Assembly (NCBI GenBank): GCA_936432065.2
Contig: OW386285.2
Coordinates: forward strand, 259,025,317 to 259,089,316
Reading direction: 5' to 3'
DNA length: 64,000 nt
From: Rutpela maculata
Lineage: Eukaryota; Arthropoda; Insecta; Coleoptera; Cerambycidae
In this document: in pieces, positions 39,989-51,672 of the stretch
Layout: each line of letters starts with the position of its first letter
Numbering within the stretch: position 1 is the first letter of the stretch
The notes under the pieces: generated by a model
What the model saw: the letters and a program-made list of their open reading frames with translations, nothing else
Databases searched by the model: none
Told to the model about the DNA's origin: nothing
Position numbers and translations under genes: made by a program

Positions 39989-41270
39989 CACTATACGTTA
40001 GCTGGGAAAGGAGGATAGCAATTAATCAATACTGTCAAGTGGCACGTGTTATTTAGCGACATTGATTTGATAAGCCCTTGTAAAAATTATTTTGAATTAC
40101 AGCCCCTCTAAAGGAGGATGTTAAAAAGTGGCTAATTTTAGTCTAAGCTGAACAACGGAAAATGAACACTGTTTTTGATAGCATTTTTCCCATAAAATGC
40201 GATGACGTATTCGGTTTTGCGAAAAAATGGCCGAAAAATGTGGAAAAGTTAAGAAAATGCTTGAGAATTTACGAATTTCTGTCTGAGATATTCACAACTT
40301 TTAAGATCCATTATATTTTACTTTAGATATGGTGGCTTCTTTTAGTATTTTTCTCATAAAATGTGATTCTCTACTTTGCCTTGCTGAAAAATGTCAGGAG
40401 TGCGGAAAAATTTAGAGAATGCTCAAAAATTTACAGATTCATGTCTATGGTATTGACTTAAAATTTTTTTAATTCCATAGCTTATTATGCGAGATTCAGA
40501 TGGTTTCTTGTAGTATTTTTTCCGTAGGATACGAGGGTCAACTCTTTTTTGGAGGAAAATGTTGGGAAAAGGCGTAAAAATTAAAAAGATGCTTGAAAAC
40601 TCACAAAATCTAGCCTAAGATAGTCATAATTTTAACCTTTTAAGATGCAAATAATATAACTAAAAATTGAGGTGGTTTTTCATAATATTTTTCCCTTGGA
40701 ATACGATGGTCAACTGTGTTTGCATTAAAATGCCGGAAAAATGAAACTCAAGAAAAGGTCCGATGACTAAAACATATCTAATCTGGGTCATTCCTAAATG
40801 AAATATATTAGGAATCAACGTTAATAACTTGAGATTATAGTGGTTTCTCGTACTTATTCAGTGAAAAGAGAAGGTTAACACGGCTATGTGGGAAAACCCC
40901 GGTAAAATTCGGAAAAATTAAAAAAGTGCGTAACTTATATTTAGCCTGTAACAACTACAAATTAAACTCATTAAAATCCAGAGTATCTAACTTAATTTCA
41001 AGTTAGATAAAACCACTATAATCTCAAGCTAATAATGTTGGTTCTTAATATATTTCATTTGGAAATGACGTAGACTAGATTTTCTTAATTTTTTCGCATT
41101 TTCCTAACATTTTCCTGCAAAAGAGAGTAGACCCTCATATCCCACCGGAAAAATACTACAAGAAAGCACCTGAATTTCGCGTAGTAAGCTTTAAAAGCCA
41201 ATAGAATCTTGTCTCACACATTGATAATGGGCTCATACTACTATCCTCCTTTCCCGGCTAAGGTATAGTA
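39989..41270. mobile_element. Foldback MITE (1.28 kb) with internal tandem units
   Basis: The left end (ctatacgttagctgggaaaggagg) and right end (cctcctttcccggctaaggtatag) are inverted copies. The left half contains about four diverged units of 165-175 bp, each with a gtatttttc..ta.gat..tc.act block. Part of the array is repeated inverted at 40960-41220, centred near 40920. It starts at the duplication of the neighbouring MITE and shares its left 100 bp with 6037-6240. Confidence 0.65.
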
Positions 41271-41341
41271 GATTGTGTGTCTTGTAATCATTTATGTTAT
41301 GTGTTTATTGGGTTAAGGAATTAAATATCTATGTTTTGCAG

Positions 41342-41779
41342 TTAACTCAGAGAATATTGGAAGCCCAAGCAAACGTTAAAGATCTCAGTTTAATAGATGC
41401 TAAGATGAATTACATTAAAGCCTGGCAATTATTGCCAGAATATGGAATTACTCTTTTTGTTGTTAAGTTTATGAATTCGAGAAAAGAAGAACTGCTAGGA
41501 GTTGCATACAATCGCATCATGAAAATGGACATAAATTCAGGTGATCATCAAAAAACTTGGCGTTTCAATACCATGAAAGCTTGGAACGTCAACTGGGAAA
41601 ACAAACACATGATGGTTCAGTTCGAGGAAGAAAATATTGTGTTCAGTTGCTTGTCGGCTGACTGTAAAGTTGTCCATGAATTTATCGGAGGATATATTTT
41701 CTTATCGACCCGTTCAAAGGACGCAAGTCAAACATTAAATGAAGAGCTTTTCCATAAATTGACAGGTGGATGGTCATAA
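41342..41779 (+). CDS. Fit1: Fermitin (kindlin) terminal exon: F2 end and F3 (PTB-like) lobe
   Basis: The acceptor is ttttgcag and the stop TAA is at 41777-41779. 145 codons. LTQRILEAQANV and MNYIKAWQLLPEYGITLFVVKF belong to the F2-F3 join. KTWRFNTMKAWNVNW, FSCLSADCKVVHEFIGGYIFLSTR and the C-terminal FHKLTGG are the F3 lobe that grips the integrin beta tail. The end of the protein matches the family closely. The frame joins phase 0 with the exon at 30594-30806. Confidence 0.94.
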   Translation, partial: LTQRILEAQANVKDLSLIDAKMNYIKAWQLLPEYGITLFVVKFMNSRKEELLGVAYNRIMKMDINSGDHQKTWRFNTMKAWNVNWENKHMMVQFEEENIVFSCLSADCKVVHEFIGGYIFLSTRSKDASQTLNEELFHKLTGGWS

Positions 41780-42325
41780 ACTAGTGCCTTTCTACAATGT
41801 TTGCCTTAAAAAATTGTCAATTATTTTTCAGTCATTGTATTTTTAGATTGTTAAGATTATAACTTTACTGATTGTTTAATCAAGTATTTAAAAATGATAA
41901 CATATATTCTAGTGTAACGTTTTAATTTGGGTTAAAGACACTTCATGTAAATTGCAAAATTAAAAAGTTATGTTATCATATTGATTCGGTGTTTTAAGAT
42001 ATTTTGGAGGTTTTTAAATATCTCTAGATCATTAATATATTTTCTATTGTATATAAAATATATCAGTATTTTACCCAAAATACTTATATATTGAACATAT
42101 ATTTATTATAAATTGTAACATAATACTGTAGTTGCTTATTTACATTTATCAGTTCATATTGTTGCTTTTTTCATGTTATATAATTATATTAATGTTACTA
42201 AAGTTTTAGACAATATATTTTTACCATGTTTTACATTTTAACTTTTAAAACTTTACATGCAATATATATATACATATACATATTTTATATAGATTGAATT
42301 TTATTGTATAAAAGCGATTAATAAA
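41780..42325 (+). other. Fermitin 3' untranslated region
   Basis: AT-rich region with no open frame, ending at a canonical AATAAA (42320-42325) followed by a T/G-rich stretch, as expected for polyadenylation. Confidence 0.65.
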
Positions 42326-42398
42326 GTGTATTAACAATTAATTATTGTTGGGTTTATTTTTTCGAATTTCTTCGTTTTGTTATTGATGAAGTCTAAGT

Positions 42399-42581
42399 TT
42401 GATATTTCAGAGAATCTTCAGACTTTACATGTCGATAATCCACTGTATGATGAAGACTATATTCAACTGGCAGCTAAGTCTATTGACAGGACTGGCCTTA
42501 CAGTCTGTGGGGCTCATGGTTGCAAGCCTCTTGCCATCACACAAAAGTATTCGTGTAACATTTAACATAGAATCCAAAGGT
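42399..42581 (+). other. Candidate exon or gene relic, unidentified
   Basis: After a good acceptor (gatatttcag, 42410) the frame LQTLHVDNPLYDEDYIQLAAKS... reads like protein. A second frame gives RVTFNIESKG just before a donor gtaagt (42582). The frame change between them suggests decay or an indel. I cannot name the protein. Confidence 0.22.
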
Positions 42582-42686
42582 AAGTATATACAGTGTCTCC
42601 CGTCTCAAGTGGTTATTATTCAACATGATTCCAAATTTTTCTCAGCTATGAAATTCTTCAAGGTGCATCTTTTCATGATTTTCAAT

Positions 42687-43156
42687 CAGAGATGGCAATG
42701 GGTTTTTTCCCTCATCGGGAATTTTCCCAAAAATGGGTTTTTCTGGGAGGGTTAAAATGAAAAAAAAAAACGGTTTTTTCCCATTTTTGAATTTAGCGCC
42801 AATTTTAATCTAACTTTTAGACTAAAAGTTAGGTTAGGTTAGAAATTTTCCCACAAATGGGCTTTTTCCTGGGAGGGTTAAAATAAAAAAAAAATTTCTT
42901 CCCATTTTTTAATTTGCCGCCAATTTTAACTTAACTTTTAGACTAAAAGTTAGGTTAGAACTAAATCAAAGAAAAATTACTTTAAAGCCCTTATGTTATG
43001 AATACAATCAAATATACTTAACATATTAGGTATCAAAATGATGGTCTTTTAACGACCAATTCATTTTGATAAAAAAACTATTTTTCCTGGGAAAAACCGT
43101 TTTTTTCTCGGGTAAAAAATCCCAAAAAATAAAAACCCGGTTTTTATCCATCTCTG
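42687..43156. mobile_element. hAT-like MITE, cagagatgg termini, 8-bp duplication
   Basis: Starts cagagatggcaatggg and ends ccatctctg, flanked by the perfect 8-bp repeat ttttcaat (42679-42686 and 43157-43164). The interior is low-complexity (gggttttttcccatttttg repeated) with an inverted aacttttagactaaaagtt hairpin. No coding capacity. Confidence 0.85.
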
Positions 43157-43300
43157 TTTTCAATTGTCACACCAACACTCTTTGTCCACTCAAAAATGAG
43201 ATTTTTCCATACAGGGTGTAATTAGTTTTATATCTTTAAAAAAAGACTAGACAAACAAAAAACCTAATATGACTTTCCTCTAGGGGCACTTTGCAAAAAA

Positions 43301-43518
43301 ATTGACCTAAGTCAAAAATTTGAATGTTAAGGTAGGAAACAATTGAGAACCACTGCTTTTCTGGGTCAATGGACGTATAGTTCCGAATTATAGAAGTTTC
43401 TTAATAATAAAAATTGACCTAAGTCAAAAATTTGAATGTTAAGGTAGGAAACAATTGAGAACCACTGCTTTTCTGGGTCAATGGACGTATAGTTCCGAAT
43501 TATAGAAGTTTCTTAATT
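43301..43518 (+). repeat. Two-copy direct repeat, 112-bp period
   Basis: attgacctaagtcaaaaatt starts at 43301 and again at 43413. The copies are identical over about 106 bp, through gtatagttccgaattatag, and separated by about 6 bp. A very recent local duplication. Confidence 0.85.
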
Positions 43519-43550
43519 ACCTTTAAAAAGTCAAAAAAATGTAAAGATTT

Positions 43551-43733
43551 GTGTCCTGGTCGCCGCACGGTCTCAAAGCGAGAAGCGCGGCACTTTGTTG
43601 GGACTGCTTCAACCGAACTTTTTATACCAATTATGAAAATGTAAATAATTTGTTACCTCTATGTCTTTCTGCACAACCGCAAGCACAGGATGGTGACTGG
43701 GATTTAAACGGAGAATTTGTTTACATGTATGTT
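43551..43733 (+). other. Candidate exon, unidentified
   Basis: The frame SWSPHGLKARSAALCWDCFN...DGDWDLNGEFVYM has protein-like composition and runs into a possible donor gtatgt at 43728. No start is seen and the family is not recognised. It may belong with 42399-42581, as parts of one plus-strand gene or relic cut by the MITEs. Confidence 0.22.
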
Positions 43734-43736
43734 TTT

Positions 43737-44014
43737 CAGAGATGGATAAAAACCGGGTTTGTATTTTTTGGGGTTTTTATTCGGGGAAAAAACCGTTTTT
43801 TTCCCCGGAAAAATATTTTCTTACAAATGAATTAGTCATTAAAAGACCATCATTTTGATACCAAATATGTTAGGTATATTGATTGTATTGGGTTGAAATT
43901 GGCGCCAAATTGAAAAATGGGAAAAAAACTGTTTTTTTTTAATTTCAACCCTCCCAGGAAAAAAAAACATTTTTGGGAAAATTCCCGATGAAGGAAAAAA
44001 CCCATTGCTCTCTG
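43737..44014. mobile_element. hAT-like MITE, same family as 42687-43156, opposite orientation
   Basis: Starts cagagatggataaaaaccggg and ends cccattgctctctg. It is flanked by atgttttt (43729-43736) and gtgttttt (44015-44022), a 7/8 match. It is inverted relative to the neighbour 0.6 kb away and shorter inside. Confidence 0.8.
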
Positions 44015-45239
44015 GTGTTTTTTGATTTGGAACAAAATTATTGGAGCTTTTATTGTTGTTTATAATTTATAAAATTTAAATGTGGTTTATTAACATTTGT
44101 AACAAATAAGTATTGTGTTAAAAGCTTAAAAAAGAAGTAATTATTTTATGAAATTGGAAAACAAACAGCTAGACGTCCGAGATACAATAACAGAAAATAG
44201 TTACAAAGTTTTTTGTAATAATAGGTCCAATAGGTCCTTTCCTTTGCACAAGTGTGACACTAATTTTGAGTGACAGAAATGGCATCAATGCAGGTATCAT
44301 AAGTTAAAGAAAGACAATTTTACACCAGTCCAGTTCAGTGCTACACTTTTAGTAAAGGAAAAGACCTAATGTGTAAATGGGGTGTTTGTAGGGAGCGCTG
44401 CAGGCGAAATTTTTTTGGGCTTTCCAGGTTATTACGTAACCTTTACCTTGGCAAAAAAAGAGGTCATCGTGATTTTTAGAGTAACCAAAATTCGTATGAC
44501 GTATACTTATTACATTGACATGAATGAATAAAAACAAAGACAAACCATGATCGCATGCTGGGTAGATTATTGACCTTGATATTTGTCACAGGCTATTTTA
44601 CAAATGTAAAAAATATAAGTATATAAATTCATATCGAAAAAAAAGTAGTTTGTTGCGGCAGAATAGCGTAACGTAATAAGGAGTTTTTAATAGTAATAGA
44701 TCTATTAAAAGTAATAGTGCTCGGAACACTACTATGTTCTATATTTTCCAACTTTTGTGCCCTTTTTTGTTCGTTTTTGTTGTATAGAGTTAATAGTTAT
44801 AAAAAACTTCTTCCTTTTGTGTCCTTTCTGGGGGGGGGGGGGGGGGGAATTACCCCCATTACATCCCCCCCCGTAGACCCGGGCTTGAATAGTTATGTAT
44901 ATTTTAAGCTAGGAAAAATCTGATGTTTTTAACGAATTACTCGCATTATTTTTTCCAATCAGGTATCAAAAACTAAAAATCAAGTCTTTGGTCTCTATGG
45001 AAATCATAATAAACAGATCAGAACATAACAGCGAATAATAATAATGCCTTTATTGCCGAACAGGTAACACCCAATAACAGAACAATTCTTTTGAATTTGT
45101 CACAAAACCACAAAAGTTGTTCATAATAATAAAGTTTATACCTAACCCAGCAGCGACTTTGATTTGAAAGTGACAGTGTGGTGGACAGGCCTATTTGAGA
45201 AATCTAGGAACTTGCCAATAAATTATTGTTGATTTACAT
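44015..45239. other. No gene seen
   Basis: AT-rich sequence with a long G run near 44830-44847 followed by C-rich ccccccccgtagacccggg, a likely structured or assembly-sensitive spot. Confidence 0.45.
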
Positions 45240-45870
45240 AAATTGTTCGAAATGACCTCCATCAATACACATTTTAGCATGTTGAACTAAGGACATAAGC
45301 ACTACATTCCACATTTGGTAAATTAAGATAATTTTTTATGGTTTCTATGCATATTAAAGTACGTTGCTGCAATTGTTCTAAAGTGTCAATTGGATCATGG
45401 TAAACCAAAAATAAAAATCCATCGGATTTAAGTCGTGTGACCTAGCAGCCATGGAACTGGTACGCCACATCTAATCCATCGTTGAGGAAACTCTATTTAA
45501 AAATTTCGAACAGCCAAACTAAAATGGACTGGCGTGCCATCGTGCATTTACCACATTCTTCTGCACGTTGCCAAAGGTATATCTTCCAACAAATTGGGCA
45601 GTTGTAAAAAATTTAAGTATACATCGCCATTTAGTCTAGCGGGTAATTGTATTGTTATTTCATTACCACAAATTCCTGCCCACAAATTAACGCTGAACCA
45701 TCGTTGAAAATGCACTCTTCTTATTACATGTAGATTTTCATGTGCCCAATAGTGCATATTTTTTAAATTAAACACTCCATTCCTGGTAAAACAGGACCTA
45801 CAAAATTCCATTCTGATAGTGATAGAGGTTAAGTTCATTATATCTCTCAATGTCCTCCATACCACAAAAT
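45240..45870 (-). pseudogene. Tc1/mariner-superfamily transposase remnant
   Basis: On the minus strand, FTRNGVFNLKNMHYWAHENLH, then FSVNLWAGICG, LPARLNGDVYLNFL and, after frame changes, MHDGTPVHFS and ARSHDLNPMDFYFW give the catalytic domain of an IS630/Tc1/mariner-type transposase in the right order. A later NGGHFEQFM matches the C-terminus. Stops and shifts make it inactive, and the N-terminal helix-turn-helix part and the termini are missing. Confidence 0.7.
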
Positions 45871-46024
45871 GGGATTGTCATTAAAAACGTCTAAAATTAC
45901 TTGGTTTACATTTTGTAGATTTTTTTTTTGTTTGTTTTGGTTTTAATTACAGTACCACTTTGGCTGAAGTCTGTTAATTTTGGCAACAACTAAATAACTA
46001 ATAACTAGAGTCTCAATAAAATTG

Positions 46025-46216
46025 TATAATCATTTACGAAACAATTACAAAGACTTACCTGGTAAAGACTTTAAAAGAGCGCTTCACAATTTTCTAACCA
46101 CTGAGGCATTCAATCTTCGAGATTTTAAACTACTAGTGAACCATCGTAGAATGGCAGATGAGATTAGGATGCTAAGGAGCTCATCTGTTTATGTTCCTTC
46201 TCTGTGTAAAGATCGG
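46025..46216 (+). pseudogene. C-terminal scrap of a non-LTR reverse transcriptase
   Basis: MYNHLRNNYKDLPGKDFKRALHNFL followed by TTEAFNLRDF resembles the last residues of Jockey-like ORF2 proteins (compare KLYNKLPNHIKNLP at 29210). Short and isolated. Confidence 0.4.
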
Positions 46217-47328
46217 TAGTCTCAAGAAAAGTGCTTGCAGTATATAACTTAGATTTAATACATACTTAGATACCTTATTATAAGTACCCACTTATAAGCA
46301 TTGTTACTTTTATTATCACTAGTAGTATTTATAAGAAAATATCCGGTGTTTGAAAGCAAAGTAAAACATAAGGTCAAAGCCGAGAAATTATAAATTCCAT
46401 CTTAAAATATATGAAGCGGGAATCCATAGCTGGAGCCCCTATTATACTATTTTCAAAAGTAAATGTACAAATCTATTATCAGTTTAAAACTTTGTATTCT
46501 GACTACTAATATAATTAAATATTGTTTACCTACTGGGTTTCCTCAGAAATTGGGTTGACCAGGTTAATAAAGTGTAAGCGCTTATCTCAATCTTTATAAT
46601 TTTAGCCTTGTTCTATTTAATTTAATGTGTTTTGTATATTTGCTATATCGTATTGTTTACTTGGAACTAAAACAATTAAATATGTTAGTGTAATTAAATA
46701 TATCAAATATAAAAACAAATGACTGTTCAAGTGTTCATTGGAAAACACCAATTGGCCTATGACACACCGGAATTCTCAGTGAATAAGGCGCGCATTTCAC
46801 GTCCGACTGTATTTTCATAGCTTAAGAAGCTTGTATGCCTCTGTCCAACAGTGACGATATTTCTTCTCTCTCTACGCGACTACTTGCCATCCTAGGATGG
46901 TTGACTAGTACAAATTTTAATTCCTAGATTTTTCAATTTATATGTACACTTCTGTGCAATAAAATCCCGTATACTGGAAAAATCAAGTAATCCAGTTTTT
47001 ACTAATATTAAGTGATGTGAATCAGTCTTTTTGGAATTTAGATTTTTTATTATCATATAGGTTATAAAGAAGTGACATTGATTATGAAATGTCTTAAGTA
47101 AGGTATTTGGAAAAATGTTAATGATTAATGATTTCGATTTATAACAAGTGTAAAAATTAACATTGCACCAATCAAACGTCATTATTAGTGGTAATTCAAG
47201 CTAGATCGGCTTTTGACAGTACCAACATGCAAAATTTATCGCTTAGTGGCTGCAGTGGCAAATATTGCGAACATTTTTTGACGTTTTGTGTCGTGAAAGG
47301 TTTTCAGCAAATAGGACAAGTCGTGCTT
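46217..47328. other. No gene seen
   Basis: AT-rich sequence without recognisable coding or repeat structure. The minus-strand frame at 46892-47182 resembles nothing known. Confidence 0.4.
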
Positions 47329-48666
47329 TTAAATGTTATCTTTAAATATCTTCTTTAGCTTATTACTAATTGTTAACGTAAATTGTTGTATTAGGTTAGG
47401 ATATGATATATTGATAACAGACCCTCCACCGCGACCATCTGGTCTATTGTGGTTCACTCCCAATAGGTTCAGCTTTTTGATAAAGTCGACTACCTTATTG
47501 GGTGAGAGGTTGTCCAGATCCTCTGGCAGCAGTTGCGCTTTGCCAAAAAGTGAGAATATGGTTCTTTCTGCAGCAGGACAGGCACATAAAATGTGCGCTG
47601 CCGTTTCATCCTCCTCCAGACACAGTCGGCATTCAGCGTTGTCCGCTATTCCGAGTCTGTGTAGGTGGTGGTTAAATCTGCAGTGCCCAGTGTATAGGCC
47701 AACGAGAGTTCTTAGGTGTAACCTATTTAACTCTAATAGTTTTTTAGTTCTTGATTTCAAAGGGTATGTGATGAACTCCTTTGAATGAACTAATCCTGGT
47801 AGTTCTTGCCAGTACTGGAGGATTTTCCCCTCAGTCCAGGCCAAGATGGTGGTTTTCGCAGTGCTTGCCGATATGCCAAGCACTGGCTCCGGTCCGATAC
47901 ATTTTGATACCGCACCTTCCCTGGCTAAGGAGTCGGCTACTTCGTTGCCCTCCAAGCCAGAATGGCCCGGTATCCAGACCAGAGTTAATTTGTTGTATCT
48001 GCCCAATCGGGCTAGAGCCTTTTGGCAATTCCAGACCAATTTAGAATTGCAGCGATGTGAGCCAAGAGCTTTAAGAGCTGCTTGGCTGTCTGAAAAGATT
48101 TTTATTGATCTGTGTCTAGGATGCATCTGCTCAAGCCTCCTTGTACACAGTTCAATAGCATGAACTTCTGCCTGAAAGACGGTCGCATAATTACCCAGGC
48201 TCGAAGTGATTCTTATCTTTGGGTTGCGACTGTATGCTCCAGCTCCAACTCCCTCAGGGGTTTTGGAGCCGTCTGTAAACCAACAGATGTCTGCTCTTTG
48301 TAGGTCAGTTTTGTTCCGATCCCATTCGTCTCTTCCAGGAAAAAGGACGGTAAAAGGCAGTTCATAGTTGGTCGCGGTAGGCATCACATCTGAAAGCATT
48401 CCCAGGATGCCATGACACTCCATGTCATCTGACAGCCTGTTGCGTTCCATGATGCTAGCCTGCGGCATATTATTTACTGCTTGTTGAAGTCTGTATGTTG
48501 CCCACCTGGCCTCTCTCTCCAAGTAGATGTGGAGAGAAGGTAGATCCAGGAGGATTTCCAGAGCTGCTGACGGTGTGGTAATTATCGCACCAGTTACTGC
48601 CATGCTTGTCTCTGTAGACCAGAGAGTTTGGCTTTGGTCGTTTATTGTAGCCCTTTCGACCACCAA
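47329..48666 (-). pseudogene. RNase H domain and C-terminal knuckle of the retrotransposon ORF2
   Basis: About 445 codons in one frame. RNase H motifs are WFTDGSKTPEGVGAG (first Asp), VFQAEVHAIELC (Glu), IFSDSQAALKAL (Asp) and WIPGHSGLEGNEVADSLA (last Asp). The C-terminus has CRLCLEEDETAAHILCAC, the CCHC-like knuckle common to these elements. The frame is separated from the RT part by a shift near 48690. Confidence 0.88.
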
Positions 48667-48694
48667 ACTATAGAGGCATATGCTACCATTGGTC

Positions 48695-50159
48695 TTATGA
48701 CCGTAACGTATAGCCAGTATATTTGTTGGGACCTATACCCCAGGTTTTTCCACAAATTCTGCGACATGTCCACAAGGAGAGTCGCGCCTTGTGGATTACC
48801 TTTTCCAGATGGGAGTTCCAGTTGAGTGATTTATTTAGTGTAACCCCTAGGTATTTCACTTCCCCTGCAAATGGAATAGTTTCACCTGCTAAGGAGGGCG
48901 GCACTAAATTGTTCAGCCTCCTTTTTCTGGTGAAGAGTACTATTACAGTTTTGTGGGGGTTCACAGTCATCTGCTCCCTCTCACACCAAATATGGATTGT
49001 ATTTAGCACCTCTTGAAGGGTATTAGAGAGTACCTCTTCAGATTTTCTTCTAACCATAATGACTAGATCGTCCGCATATGCTTGAATCTCGGCTTCCCAC
49101 AGAGAGAGAATGGCCAGCAGATCATCCACAAGCAGTGACCATAAAAGGGGGGAAAGAACCCCGCCTTGTGGACACCCTCTTGTGGCCCTGAATCTGACCG
49201 TTTCTCCCTGTAGAGAAGTCGTTATGATTCTGTTTTCAAGCATGGCTTGAATCCAACCAGTTATAGTTAGCTCAACCCCTCTAGCAGCTGTAGCTGTATG
49301 AGTTGGGCAATGCATTGTTGAACGCTCCTTCGATGTCGAGGAATGCTGCCACTGCAATCTCTTTTTCCTCAAGAGATTGTCTGATTTTCCCGACCAGGTT
49401 GTTTAGTGCTAGTTCTGTTGATTTGCCGGGTTGATAGGCATACTGGTGAACATTCAGAGGATAGGTGCTCAGGATGTTTCCCCTGATATGTCCATCCAGA
49501 ACCTTTTCTAGGCCTTTCAACAGAAATGATGTCAGGCTGATGGGTCTTAGCCATTTGGGGTCTGGTTCTGTCCGACCCACTTTTGGTATATGTACCACTT
49601 TTACCGCCGCCCAATTGGATGGGATATAGTTCCATACCAGACCAGCTCTGTATAGTCTGATGAGGAAAGGTAGCAGTATTTCTAGTCCGTTTTGTAGCAG
49701 TGCTGGAAAAATGCCATCCTCACCAGGCGATTTGAATGGTTGAAAAGATTTGATCGCCCATTTAATCGCTGGTGCTGTGATAACCTTTTTAGCCACCAGC
49801 CAGTCTTCTTTGTGAGGTCGTTTGGTTCGGCCTCCCGATGGTGGTGGTTGTTGGTTAGCCAGGATCGAACTCCCTGGGAAGTGGTTCAGTGTGAGGAGTC
49901 CAAGGGTTTCCTTTCCAGATTCAGCAAATGAGCCATCTGGATGTTTTACCATACCAAATTCTCTTGCCGGCTCTCTGGAAATGATCTTGTGGATTCTAGT
50001 GCTGCTAGGTAAGTCAGTAATACTCTCGCAGAACCTCCTCCAAGATTCCCTTTTTGCCCTTCTGATTTCTTTATTATAATCCGTTAGCGCAGATCTATAT
50101 TGTTCCCAGTTGCCTGAATCTTTAGCTCGATTACAGAGGCGTCGAACTTCTTTTCTCAT
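48695..50159 (-). pseudogene. Reverse transcriptase domain of the retrotransposon
   Basis: Two frames joined by a shift near 49285. The first (50159-49281) has KSPGEDGIFPALLQ, VVHIPKVG, RPISLTSFLLKGLEKVL, YAYQPGKSTELAL and AAFLDIEGAF. The second (49372-48695) has RGCPQGGVLSPLLW, AYADDLVIMV (catalytic YADD) and VKYLGVTLN. This is a complete set of non-LTR RT motifs in order. Confidence 0.9.
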
Positions 50160-50262
50160 TTTATCTAATTTTTTGTTCCACCAAGATGCCCCTCTGTTGT
50201 CTTTTTTCGTTTTTCATGATATGCTGAAATAATTGCGCTCCGGGTCTGTTCCGCCGCAATTT

Positions 50263-51477
50263 CTATTTCATCACGATTCCTGATTGTGGTGAGAGTAGAT
50301 TGAAGGTGTGCCTGGAGGGATTGTTTATACCCACTCCAGTTAGTACACCTAGGATCACCACAGGTCTTGGTCCAGTTTCTATGTTAAATAGAATGTGTCT
50401 GTGATCTGAACACGAGGGTTCAGAGGATACTTTCCAATCAGTAATCTTGTTGCTCACAAAGCTTGAGCTGATTGTTAAATCCAGTACCTCTCTTCTATTT
50501 CTAGTGACAAAGGTTGGTTCCGTTCCAATGTTATTCACAATTAGCCCTTCACCTAGATGTATTCAAAAAGTGACTCACCTCTTTGGTTAATGTCTGTGCT
50601 GCCCCATGCCGTATGGTGGGAATTTGCATCGCATCCAATAACAAGGTGAATGTTGTTCCTCTTGCTGTAGGCGATTAATGACCTAACCGCAGGTGTAGGA
50701 GGTTGATCAGCACCCCTGTCTCCCGGGAAGTATGCAGAACAGGCTATTACGTCCATTTTGCTTTCCACCCACCGGTAGCGATAAGCGGATGGCTACAACA
50801 TCCTGGGTGCAGTAACCTGAGAGTGCAAAGTAATCAATGTTATTTCTGATCAAGATACAGGCTCTGGGTCTTTCTCCAGAGCCGACTGATACTATCTTGC
50901 CAGAAGTGTTTCCTAGTCCGTTTACTTGGCCTGTATTGGTTGTCCAAGGTTCCTGGATAAGGGCAATGTCAATCTGCCCTTCCTTGAATCTTCTGCCAAG
51001 GACGTATGTGGCGGCCTTGGCATGTTGTAGATTCGCCTGTAGGCACCTGATGTGCGTAGACTTCAGGTTGATTCCTTCTGCGACTACCTTAAAGGAGGGT
51101 TTGACAGTTTCACTTTCGCAGGGATTCTTTACCCGCTGGTCATGTGAAATGCCATCGGACTGTAGACGTTTTCCCATTTCAGCTCGCTCAGAGAAAGTTT
51201 GTTGAACTCTCTCCGGCGGCTGGTTGGTGTCACGTCGTTCCAACACTGACGGCAAGGAGGTTTCATATGGTATTCCGCTCTTGAGTGAACGGCTAAGGAG
51301 CTTTGTTGCAGCCCCCCTTAGCTTTTCTCTTTCAGAGGAGAGGTTGTCCAAAGCTTTGGATTCCTCTTCCCCTGAATTGTCTTCTCCTTCGGACTCAGGA
51401 ACCGGCTTTAACAGCTCCCTTTCCTGATCCGACAGGATCGGACGTGCTTGTGGAGTGGGATTTATCCCAGTCTCCAA
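50263..51477 (-). pseudogene. Endonuclease (EEP family) domain of the retrotransposon
   Basis: Successive frames 51477-50707, 50768-50553 and 50538-50263 carry RCLQANLQHAKAAT, IALIQEPWT, VIGCDANSHHTAWGS, RREVLDLTIS and CSDHRHILF, the motif order of apurinic-type retrotransposon endonucleases. Frameshifts lie near 50765 and 50545. Confidence 0.85.
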
Positions 51478-51672
51478 GGGTTCTTCAACTTGAAGGGGTT
51501 GGGTTTTTTAGAAGAGAGATTGCCCAAAGCTTTGGGCTCCTCCTTCTTTGATTTGTCCTCTCCTTCGGACTCAGGAATCGGCTTTAACAGCTCCCTGTCC
51601 TGATCCGGTGGGATCGGGCGTGTTTGCGGAGTGGGATTTATCCCAATCTCCATAGGTTCTTCGATTTGAAGA
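51341..51672 (-). repeat. Tandem duplication (about 175-bp period) in the retrotransposon ORF
   Basis: 51341-51497 and 51516-51672 are diverged copies: both contain ctccttcggactcagga, ggctttaacagctccct and gtgggatttatccca. The duplication is out of frame, so the upstream frame runs off at 51462 and the downstream one begins anew at 51477. Confidence 0.8.
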
